From positions 1-10,171 of the forward strand of contig JAFDIG010000108.1 in NCBI GenBank assembly GCA_019308145.1: 10,171 bases of DNA, written 5' to 3'. The stretch is from Deltaproteobacteria bacterium (GTDB lineage Bacteria > Desulfobacterota > JAFDIG01). This document shows positions 1 through 6,454 of the stretch, piece after piece (within the stretch, counting starts at the first letter, position 1; each line of letters opens with the position of its first letter). The notes beneath the pieces are model-generated. The model saw nothing but the letters and a program-made list of their open reading frames with translations. It had not been told where the DNA came from and made no database searches. The translations under genes and the position numbers were made by a program.

Positions 1-66
1 ATCGTAATTAAAAAATCTCTACCACTATTTGATTATTTTTTTATTAAAAAAGATAAAAAAAGGTGA
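1..66 (+). other. Possible 3' end of an upstream CDS
   Basis: Frame 1 is open from the left edge to a TGA at 64-66 and would encode about 21 residues with a lysine-rich end (IKKDKKR). The other two forward frames close within the first nine bases. In DNA this AT-rich, 21 open codons can easily occur by chance, and the peptide shows no recognisable domain. If real, the gene would end 5 nt before the DUF433 start, as expected in an operon. The same stretch supplies the Shine-Dalgarno sequence of the next gene. Confidence 0.2.
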
Positions 67-71
67 TAATT

Positions 72-302
72 ATGGAAAATAAAGAAATATTTAACCGTAT
101 CTCTTCCGATCCTGATATATTGCATGGAAAACCATGTATTAAGGGCACAAGAATTCCTGTATATCTAATTGTCTCACTCGTTGCTGAAGGAATTAGTATT
201 GAGGAAATAATTAAGGATTATCCCTCCCTCACACCTGAAGATATAAAAGCAGCAGTTTTGTATGCATCTAAGTTATGTGAATATGAGGCATATGCTGTAT
301 GA
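72..302 (+). CDS. DUF433 family antitoxin-like protein
   Basis: A 76-aa protein of the DUF433 family, small helix-turn-helix-like proteins that commonly pair with DUF5615 PIN-like nucleases as predicted antitoxin and probable autorepressor. The family signature is clear: SSDPDILHGKPCIKGTRIPV at about residues 11-30, followed by a helical part with EGISIEEIIKDYPSLTPEDI, where DYPxLTxEDI is typical. The length is normal for the family. I chose ATG 72 rather than GTG 63 because AAAGGTGAT (59-67) is a good Shine-Dalgarno sequence at the right distance from 72, and it overlaps the GTG. The stop overlaps the start of the next gene (ATGA at 299-302), the usual coupled antitoxin-toxin arrangement. 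Family assignment is firm; the antitoxin role is inferred from the family and the neighbour. Confidence 0.85.
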   Translation: MENKEIFNRISSDPDILHGKPCIKGTRIPVYLIVSLVAEGISIEEIIKDYPSLTPEDIKAAVLYASKLCEYEAYAV

Positions 303-657
303 ATATCAAATTCTTGTTGGATGAGAATATCCCCTCTATGCCCTCATAGATTTTCTTGAAAAGAGAGGATTTTTTGTCGAACATTTAAAAAAGATGGGAA
401 AGGGTGGAATAAAGAATGGGGAGGTCTATAAAATAGCAGAAGAGAACAACATGTGGATTATCACACGAGACGCAGACTTCCAAAATTATTATAAATTTAT
501 CTCTCATAACATAAAAGGGATTATTTTAATTAAACTAACTCTAACAAAGACACCTTATTTGCTAAAAAGAATGGAATCTTTTTTAAATAAATATGAGAAT
601 AAACTTTCCAAAAAACATCTGATAATTCTTGAAGATGAAGTAATAAGAATTTATTGA
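299..657 (+). pseudogene. DUF5615 PIN-like toxin, broken by a -1 frameshift
   Basis: Reading from ATG 299, which overlaps the antitoxin stop, gives MNIKFLLDENIPS, the classic DUF5615 (Mut7-C/PIN-like) N-terminus with its acidic DEN motif. That frame reaches TAG at 347-349. The rest of the family continues in the next frame from TAT 337: YALIDFLEKRGFFVEHLKKM, then GEVYKIAEENNMWIITRDADF, whose TRDADF is the second acidic motif, and on to the stop at 657. Adding one base near 335-337 (TCTAT to TCTTAT) restores a 119-aa protein of normal family length. Intact members are predicted RNases whose toxicity is blocked by the DUF433 partner. An internal ATG at 394 could give an 87-aa product, but it would lack the first acidic motif. 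Whether the lesion is genuine or a base-calling error cannot be told from one sequence. Confidence 0.85.
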
Positions 658-669
658 GAAGGTTAAGCA

Positions 670-686
670 GGCGAGGAAACCTCGCC
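670..686. repeat. GC-rich perfect palindrome (7-bp stem)
   Basis: GGCGAGG, AAA, CCTCGCC form a perfect 7-bp stem with a 3-nt loop. It stands out as a GC island in AT-rich DNA. No T-run follows directly (CCCTAC comes next), so it is not a classical intrinsic terminator. It looks like a dispersed extragenic palindrome, or it may protect the 3' end of the upstream transcript. Only one copy is visible in the window, so repeat status is inferred from its form. Confidence 0.45.
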
Positions 687-707
687 CCTACTTCGCTCAT
701 TTTTATC

Positions 708-728
708 AGGGTTGAGGAAACCCTTTTT
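708..728 (+). terminator. Likely intrinsic terminator after the toxin-antitoxin pair
   Basis: AGGGTT (708-713), a 5-nt loop GAGGA, then AACCCT (719-724), running straight into a T-run (724-728). The stem is 6 bp and fairly GC-rich for this region. It lies about 50 nt after the toxin stop and would end the DUF433/DUF5615 transcript. It shares the 9-mer GAGGAAACC with the palindrome 41 nt upstream. Confidence 0.55.
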
Positions 729-744
729 ACAGTTTTGATTGTTC

Positions 745-912
745 CTATGAAAATGGATGTTTTAACTCTTGCTCCTCTTCTATCATGAGACGATAAACTT
801 CTTCAATATTTTCTTCTAACTCTTCCAAAGTTTCTCCTTGACTAAAAACATCTGGAACTTCTTTTAATCTTCCAACGTACCAACCATCATCTAAATAATT
901 TTATCTCATCAT
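745..912 (-). pseudogene. HicB-like antitoxin remnant, antisense
   Basis: Reading the - strand leftwards, 745-900 is open and encodes about 51 residues: NYLDDGWYVGRLKEVP, then DVFSQGETLEELEENI and EEVYRLMIEEEQ. DGWYVG..KEVP..FSQGETLEELEENI is the HicB RNase-H-like antitoxin signature, so I consider the family call good. An ATG-ATG at 907-912 lies in frame, but a TAA at 901-903 falls between it and this core, and no convincing Shine-Dalgarno sequence is present. The neighbouring frame reads YDEIKLF just upstream; removing one A from the TTTAGATGATGG stretch would join it to DDGWYVG, so a one-base insertion is the simplest explanation. No hicA toxin is visible on either side. It is probably a decayed orphan antitoxin. 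The gene was missed as an intact ORF because it is short and interrupted. Confidence 0.65.
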
Positions 913-950
913 AAAATAATCAATCTCTATTTTGGGAAAAATTCCTTTTG

Positions 951-979
951 TTGACAAAAACCTCTTTAGCTATTAATCT
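951..979 (+). promoter_or_regulatory. Candidate sigma70-type promoter for the efflux operon
   Basis: A perfect -35 hexamer TTGACA (951-956) lies upstream of the adaptor gene. At 17-bp spacing the -10 is TAATCT (974-979), a poor match; ATTAAT (972-977) at 15 bp is a better hexamer with short spacing. Placement 25-50 nt before the start codon fits a promoter. In such AT-rich DNA the -10 is not reliable. I see no operator-like inverted repeat or regulator gene next to it. Confidence 0.35.
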
Positions 980-1023
980 ATTTAAAAAAATAAATAAAAA
1001 TTATGAAAATTAAAAGAGTTTTT

Positions 1024-2160
1024 ATGAAAAAATTTATCTTTATACTTATGATCTTTGCCTCTTTTTTATTATATGGATGCGAAAATGAAAAAGCAGATAC
1101 TAAAAAAAGTGAAAAAATTAAATCTCCAAAGGTTAAGGTTGTCCTTTACAAGGTAAAAAAGAAAACAATAAGAAATGCTATTGAACAGATAGGAACAGTA
1201 ATGCCAGAAAAGGAAGCAGGGATTGGTATAAAAGTGCCTGGGGTAGTCAAAAGGGTATTTGTCAATGAAAGTGATTATGTAAAAGAAGGTCAAAAACTAC
1301 TTGAGCTTGATTCAACTGATCTAAATCTTGAGCTTCAAGTTGCCCTTTCAACTCTCAAAGATGCAAAAAACCTCTTTAATTTAACCCTCTTAAAACTAAA
1401 AAATCTTAAAAAAGATTATAAAAGGTTTAAGGTGTTATATGAAAAAAAAGTAATACCGCAAAGCAAATTTGATGAAATAGAAACAACATATAAGTTGACT
1501 AAAATTGAATTAGAAAGCGCCAAAGTTAAGATAGAAAAAGCTAAAGCTTCTATAGATATCTTAAAGCAAAAGATAAAAGATACAACATTAAACGCTCCTT
1601 TTGATGGGATAATTGCAAAAAAATGGATAAATGAAGGGGAAACAGTTGCTGGGATTGCATCAAAGCCTCTTTTTTTCATTATAAATATTGATAATGTAAA
1701 CATCAAGGTTGATATTCCTGAAGTTAGATCTAATGCTATAGAGTTAAATCAAAAGGCTTTAATTAAAGTAGACTCTTTTCCTAATACTATTTATGTTGGG
1801 AAAGTGATTGAAATCAATCCTGCTGTTGATTTTAAAACACGCACCTTTCCTGTTAAAATCTTGGCTGAAAATAGAAAGCATCATCTAAAACCAGGGATGT
1901 TTTGTAGGGTAACCATAATTATCAAAGAAAAAAAGGATGTTTTAGCTTGTCCAATAAATTCTATTATGAAAGAGGACTCAAAATTATATCTCTTTGTATA
2001 TGAAAATGGCAGGGTGTGGAAAAAATATATTAAAATTGGCTTAAAAAATCAAAACAGCGCAGAGGTTTTAGAAGGATTAAAGGAAGGGGAACAAGTAGTT
2101 ATAGATACAAACTTTAGCTTAAAAAATGGCTTAGAAGTTATGCCTGTCCCCACTTTGTAA
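1024..2160 (+). CDS. RND efflux periplasmic adaptor (membrane fusion) lipoprotein
   Basis: A HlyD/AcrA-type adaptor that bridges an inner-membrane RND pump to an outer-membrane channel. The N-terminus is a lipoprotein signal peptide: MKKFIFILMIF, a hydrophobic core, and the lipobox LLYGC with Cys19 from this start. The first half of the lipoyl domain contains VPGVVKRVFVNESDYVKEGQKLLELD. A charged coiled-coil hairpin of about 80 residues follows, then the second lipoyl half (LNAPFDGIIAKKWINEGETV), a beta-barrel, and a membrane-proximal end with EGLKEGEQVVID. The total of 378 aa is normal. I prefer ATG 1024 to ATG 1003 because AGAG (1015-1018) lies 5 nt upstream and it gives a standard-length signal peptide; the upstream start would give 385 aa with no Shine-Dalgarno sequence. 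The pump gene begins 4 nt after the stop. The substrate cannot be read from the sequence. Confidence 0.9.
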   Translation: MKKFIFILMIFASFLLYGCENEKADTKKSEKIKSPKVKVVLYKVKKKTIRNAIEQIGTVMPEKEAGIGIKVPGVVKRVFVNESDYVKEGQKLLELDSTDLNLELQVALSTLKDAKNLFNLTLLKLKNLKKDYKRFKVLYEKKVIPQSKFDEIETTYKLTKIELESAKVKIEKAKASIDILKQKIKDTTLNAPFDGIIAKKWINEGETVAGIASKPLFFIINIDNVNIKVDIPEVRSNAIELNQKALIKVDSFPNTIYVGKVIEINPAVDFKTRTFPVKILAENRKHHLKPGMFCRVTIIIKEKKDVLACPINSIMKEDSKLYLFVYENGRVWKKYIKIGLKNQNSAEVLEGLKEGEQVVIDTNFSLKNGLEVMPVPTL

Positions 2161-2164
2161 AGAA

Positions 2165-5100
2165 ATGAATCTTCCAGCCTTTTCAGTAAGACGTCCAGTA
2201 ACAGTTCTCATGATAATATTCATTGTCATGCTCTTTGGATTGATCTCTTTTTCTCGCTTAGGTTTGGATCTGCTTCCAAATCTTGAATACCCTATTGTCA
2301 GTGTGGTTACCACTTATGAGGGAGTATCACCTGAAGATATGGAAACCCTTATAACAAAACCTATAGAAGAGATGGTTTCAACCATAAATCATGTAAAAAA
2401 GGTATCATCAACATCTCAAGAAGGAATCTCTGCTATAATGATCGAGTTGGAATGGGGTACAAATCTTGATTTTGCTGCTCAAGATGTAAGAGAAAAAATT
2501 GCTATTTTACAGGATTTCCTCCCAGAAGATGCTGATAGGCCGCTTGTATTAAAACTTAATGTTTCTGATTGGCCTATCCTATATTTTGGCGTTACAGGGA
2601 TGAAGGATACAAAAAAACTTAGAAAATTTCTTGATGAGAATATCAAAACCAGGCTTGAAAGAATTGATGGAGTTGCTTCAGCTGCAATTTTAGGTGGTAA
2701 GGAGAGAGAAATAAATATATTTGTGGATAGGGATAAACTCAATGCTTATCACCTATCCCTTGATAAGATTATCCAGGTACTAAAAGCTGAAAACCTTAAT
2801 GTTTCAGGGGGTCATCTTGAAAAAGGTGGAAAGGAATATCTCATAAGAACTTTAGGAGAGTTTAAGGATGTTAAAACAATAAGGAATTGTATTGTTACTG
2901 TATCTAACGGCATTCCTGTATATCTAAAAGATGTAGCAAGGGTTTTAGATACAATAAAGGAGATGAGAAACTATGCTCGTACAAACAAGAAGGAAAGTGT
3001 CCTTCTTGCTATAATGAAGCGCTCAGGTGCTAATACAGTAAAAGTCATTAATAGAGTTCATAAAGTCCTTAAAGAGATTAAAAAAGAGTTACCAGCTGAA
3101 ATACATTTTTATCCTTTAATGGACCAAGGAAGAGAGATAAAGAAGGTAGTAAAAAGAACAACAAGCAATGCGTGGATGGGAGGAGTATTGGCTGTACTCT
3201 TTATACTTCTATTTTTACGGAACTTAAGACCATCTCTTGTTATTGCTTTTGCCATCCCTTTATCTATTATAACCACTTTTATTGGTCTTTATGCAGTAGA
3301 ATACACACTTAATATAATGACCTTGGCAGGATTAGCCCTTGGTATTGGTATGTTGGTTGATAACTCAATTGTGGTAATAGAAAGCATTTTTAGACATATA
3401 GAGCAAGGAGAAGATAGAAAAAAAGCTGCAATTGATGGTACAACCGAGGTGGGTATGGCAATTACTGCTTCAACATTAACTACTATTGCAGCTTTTATTC
3501 CTATGACTCTTGCTACTGGCATAGCAGGAAAACTTGCCAGACCTTTAGCTTTAACTGTTTGCCTTTCCCTTTTCGCCTCCCTCTTTGTTGCGATAACGCA
3601 AGTCCCTATGATGGCATCAAGGATCATCAATATTGGTTCAGATAAAAAGATAAGGAAAAAGTGGTTTACACCTTTTGAGGAAAGATATAAAAGATTATTA
3701 CTTAAATCTCTTAAAAAAAGGGGACGGATAATTTTTTTATGCCTTACCCTTTTTGTTCTTGCCTGTATGACTGTGCCATATTTAGGTATGGAATTTATGC
3801 CAGCATCTGACACTCCAATGTTAATGATGATGATAAGAATGCCAGTTGGTACATCCTTGAAAAAAACAGACATGATAACAAAAAGAATTGAAACTCTTTT
3901 TCTTTCTCAGCCTGAAATGGAATTTGTAAGCGCTTTTGTAGGATTGTCAAAACTAAGTAAAATGGATGTTGCATGGGGCAGTGGAACAACTGGTGTAAAT
4001 GAAGCAGAGCTATTTGCTCAGCTTGTTGATAAGGATAAACGTAAAAGAAGTTCAGCATCCATTATGGAAGCAATTAGAGAAAGGTTGCCAAAGATAAAAG
4101 GGGCAACCTTTGAATTTATTGATATGGGCAAAATGATGATGAATATAGGAGCAGAAAACAGTCCTATTTCAATAAATATCTTTGGCAAGGATATTGAGAT
4201 ACTAAAGAGCTTGTCAAAAAAGATAAAAGAGAAATGCACAGGAATTAGGGGGTTAAAAGACCTTAACATTACTTATAGAGAAGGAAAACCAGAACTTCAG
4301 ATAATAATAGATCGCATAAAGGCATCTAACTTTGGGCTTTCTGCAGGTCAAATTGCTACAAGTATAAAAAGAGCTCTTTTAGGAGAGGTTGCAACAAGAT
4401 TTCGCAGCAAAGGTGAAGAAGTAGATATCAGGGTTAGATATGATAAAGATTTTCGTTCTACAATTAAAGCAATCAATAACATTTCTCTTCTCTCCCCTTT
4501 TGGATTTGATGTTCCTTTATATCAAGTTGCAAAACTTAAAAGCGGATCAGGACCTATCAAGATATTTCGTGAAAATCAAGAAAGAAAGGTTGCAGTAACT
4601 GGTAATATATATAAAAGAGATTTAGGGGGAATAATCAAGGATATCAAAAAAAGAATCAAGAACATCATAATTCCTTCTGGTTATTTTCTCGAATATGGTG
4701 GCACTTATAAAGATATGCAAGAAGCCTTTCGTTCATTACTCTTTGCCTTGATAGTTGCTATTATCTTAGTATATATGGTAATGGCTGCTCAGTTTGAATC
4801 ACTTCTTCAGCCTTTTATAATTATGTTTACTATTCCTCTTGCTATAATTGGAGTTGTCTTTGGGCTTTTTGTCTTTAAAAAAACCTTATCTGTTCCATCC
4901 TTTATGGGAATAATCATTATGGGTGGAATAGTTGTTAATAATGCAATAGTCATGGTAGATTACATCAATCAACTCATTTCAAAGGGAACCCCAGCTTTAA
5001 TAGGGATAATTGAAGGGGCATCAGTAAGGCTAAGACCAATTCTTATTACTTCTCTTACAACCATTCTCGGCATGTTGCCTATGGCTTTCTCCCGAAGTGA

Positions 5101-5245
5101 GGGTGCTGAAATGCGTTCCCCAATGGCTATTGCAGTAACATTTGGGCTTGGATTCTCTACCTTTTTAACCCTTTTTATTATACCAATAATATATAGTTAT
5201 TTTAAAAGAATTCCTAAAAAAGAGATTAAAAATGAAAAAGGATAA
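2165..5245 (+). CDS. RND efflux transporter permease (HAE1/AcrB-like)
   Basis: A proton-driven inner-membrane efflux pump of 1026 aa, the usual length of AcrB/SwrC-type proteins. TM1 is at about residues 13-31, preceded by the typical start LPAFSVRRPVTVLM. A first large periplasmic porter loop follows, then TM2 at about 336-352, the TM4 motif GIGMLVDNSIVVIES with Asp399, a second porter loop, TM8 at about 857-876, the AAQFESLLQPF segment, and the TM10 motif GGIVVNNAIVMVDY with Asn925/Asn926. Asp399 matches AcrB Asp407; the Asp408 position is Asn400 and the AcrB Lys940 position is Asn, as in the non-AcrB branch of the family that includes SwrC. Those comparisons are by eye. The gene follows the adaptor by 4 nt without a strong Shine-Dalgarno sequence, so translation is probably coupled. 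No TolC homologue is in the window. Drug, lipid or metabolite export are all possible; this is not CzcA-type by its motifs. Confidence 0.95.
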   Translation: MNLPAFSVRRPVTVLMIIFIVMLFGLISFSRLGLDLLPNLEYPIVSVVTTYEGVSPEDMETLITKPIEEMVSTINHVKKVSSTSQEGISAIMIELEWGTNLDFAAQDVREKIAILQDFLPEDADRPLVLKLNVSDWPILYFGVTGMKDTKKLRKFLDENIKTRLERIDGVASAAILGGKEREINIFVDRDKLNAYHLSLDKIIQVLKAENLNVSGGHLEKGGKEYLIRTLGEFKDVKTIRNCIVTVSNGIPVYLKDVARVLDTIKEMRNYARTNKKESVLLAIMKRSGANTVKVINRVHKVLKEIKKELPAEIHFYPLMDQGREIKKVVKRTTSNAWMGGVLAVLFILLFLRNLRPSLVIAFAIPLSIITTFIGLYAVEYTLNIMTLAGLALGIGMLVDNSIVVIESIFRHIEQGEDRKKAAIDGTTEVGMAITASTLTTIAAFIPMTLATGIAGKLARPLALTVCLSLFASLFVAITQVPMMASRIINIGSDKKIRKKWFTPFEERYKRLLLKSLKKRGRIIFLCLTLFVLACMTVPYLGMEFMPASDTPMLMMMIRMPVGTSLKKTDMITKRIETLFLSQPEMEFVSAFVGLSKLSKMDVAWGSGTTGVNEAELFAQLVDKDKRKRSSASIMEAIRERLPKIKGATFEFIDMGKMMMNIGAENSPISINIFGKDIEILKSLSKKIKEKCTGIRGLKDLNITYREGKPELQIIIDRIKASNFGLSAGQIATSIKRALLGEVATRFRSKGEEVDIRVRYDKDFRSTIKAINNISLLSPFGFDVPLYQVAKLKSGSGPIKIFRENQERKVAVTGNIYKRDLGGIIKDIKKRIKNIIIPSGYFLEYGGTYKDMQEAFRSLLFALIVAIILVYMVMAAQFESLLQPFIIMFTIPLAIIGVVFGLFVFKKTLSVPSFMGIIIMGGIVVNNAIVMVDYINQLISKGTPALIGIIEGASVRLRPILITSLTTILGMLPMAFSRSEGAEMRSPMAIAVTFGLGFSTFLTLFIIPIIYSYFKRIPKKEIKNEKG

Positions 5246-5708
5246 GATTATAAAAATTTTAAATGAAATAGGAATGTTTTTAGAATTCTTAGGGGAATCT
5301 CCATTTAAATATAGAGCATATTATAATGGTGCACGTATTTTGTCCCGCCTTGATATATCTGATGATGAATTAAAAAACAAAGAAAAATTAAAAGAGATAA
5401 ATGGGATTGGAGATGCTTTGTCAAAAAAGATTTCTACTTTAGCAGAAAAAGATTATTTAGAATATTACGAAAGGATTAAATCAAAGATACCTCAATCTGT
5501 TATTGAGATGTTAAAGGTTCCTGGATTAAGTCCTAAAAAGGTAAAAGCTATATATGAAAATCTAAAAATAGATAATATAAAAGATTTAAAAAATGCATGC
5601 TTAGAGGATAAACTTATCAGCCTTCCTAATTTTGGAGAAAAAGTTCAGGCTAAAATCCTAAAAGCAATTGAGCTTTATGAAAATGAAAGCAAAAAAAATG
5701 AAAAATAA
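5232..5708 (+). CDS. Stand-alone HhH protein resembling the PolX N-terminal domain
   Basis: A 158-aa protein matching only the first part of bacterial family X DNA polymerase (PolX). Residues 5-35 contain FLEFLGESPFKYRAYYNGAR, as in the 8-kDa domain. Three helix-hairpin-helix elements follow: INGIGDALSKKI (56-67), VPGLSPKKVKAIY (96-108) and LPNFGEKVQAKIL (131-143). The protein ends there, so the polymerase palm, thumb and PHP nuclease domains of full PolX (roughly 570 aa) are absent. In a by-eye alignment Lys66 falls at the Lys72 position of DNA polymerase beta, the dRP-lyase nucleophile. The start overlaps the permease end by 14 nt, with AGAG (5221-5224) as Shine-Dalgarno, and the end overlaps nth. 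A DNA-binding or 5'-dRP lyase role in base excision repair is inference. It could also be a remnant of a longer PolX, but it is cleanly open. Confidence 0.8.
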   Translation: MKKDKIIKILNEIGMFLEFLGESPFKYRAYYNGARILSRLDISDDELKNKEKLKEINGIGDALSKKISTLAEKDYLEYYERIKSKIPQSVIEMLKVPGLSPKKVKAIYENLKIDNIKDLKNACLEDKLISLPNFGEKVQAKILKAIELYENESKKNEK

Positions 5709-6402
5709 GCTTCAAATAAAAGAAAAAAATTTTCTAAAAACAAAAGCATTAAAAATAATATCAATATTAGAGAAAAACTATCCAGATGCAGGCTGCTCCC
5801 TTAATTATTCAAATCCTTTAGAACTCTTTATCTCAGCCATACTTTCAGCCCAAACATCCGATCATCAGGTAAATATTGTTACAAAAAGGTTATTTACCAA
5901 ATTCAATACAATAGAGGATTTTATTAATATTTCCCAAAAAGAGTTGGAAAAAGAGATCCATTCTATAGGACTTTATAGAAACAAAGCAAAAAACATAAAG
6001 GCTTGTTGCAAAAAAATTTATGAAGAATATGGTGGGGTTGTCCCTTCAAAAATGGAAGAGCTTCTTAGCCTTCCAGGCATAGGAAGAAAAATCGCAAATG
6101 TGATCTTAAGCACTTGGTTTAAAAAAGATGAAGGAATCGTTGTTGATACACATGTTTTAAGGCTTTCCCAGCGAATAGGACTAAGCAACCAAAAATATGC
6201 GACAAATGTTGAAAAAGATTTAATGGATATCATTCCAAAAGATAAATGGTATATATTTTCTCATCTTTTGATCAAGCATGGAAGAAATATATGTAAGGCA
6301 AGAAACCCTTTATGTATTGAATGTAATATCTCCTCACTTTGTGATTTTTATCAAAAAATTAGCGAAAATTTTTCTAAAAAAATCTATCTTAAATTGAAAT
6401 AA
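5698..6402 (+). CDS. nth: Endonuclease III (DNA glycosylase / AP lyase)
   Basis: Removes oxidised pyrimidines and cleaves the abasic strand in base excision repair. From ATG 5698 it is 234 aa (E. coli Nth is 211). Visible landmarks are ISAILSAQTSD (about 45-55), the HhH motif LPGIGRKIANVIL with catalytic Lys131, the catalytic Asp150 in VVDTHVLRLSQRIGL, and a complete [4Fe-4S] ligand set C-x6-C-x2-C-x5-C at Cys199, 206, 209 and 215. All key residues are present, so the enzyme should be active. The start is uncertain: ATG 5677, ATG 5683 and TTG 5668 are also in frame and none has a clear Shine-Dalgarno sequence; 5698 gives the N-terminus closest to the family. The gene overlaps the end of the HhH gene, so the two are translationally coupled. 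Confidence 0.93.
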   Translation: MKNKLQIKEKNFLKTKALKIISILEKNYPDAGCSLNYSNPLELFISAILSAQTSDHQVNIVTKRLFTKFNTIEDFINISQKELEKEIHSIGLYRNKAKNIKACCKKIYEEYGGVVPSKMEELLSLPGIGRKIANVILSTWFKKDEGIVVDTHVLRLSQRIGLSNQKYATNVEKDLMDIIPKDKWYIFSHLLIKHGRNICKARNPLCIECNISSLCDFYQKISENFSKKIYLKLK

Positions 6403-6454
6403 ACCAATGATTTTTATATCATAAAAGTATAAAAAATCCTTTAGGAAAACAAAA

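Noticed and set aside
329..340. Programmed -1 frameshift in the DUF5615 gene
   Set aside because: There is no X-XXY-YYZ slippery heptamer at the frame change and no evident downstream stem-loop; members of this family are normally encoded in a single frame.
3289..3873. 194-aa - strand ORF inside the permease gene
   Set aside because: It is a shadow of the conserved RND frame, with low-complexity hydrophobic content and no family resemblance.
6407..6426. A/T-only inverted repeats between nth and xseA as a terminator or operator
   Set aside because: The arms (ATGAT/ATCAT and TTTTAT/ATAAAA) are 5-6 bp without stable G-C content and are expected by chance in such AT-rich DNA; no T-run follows.
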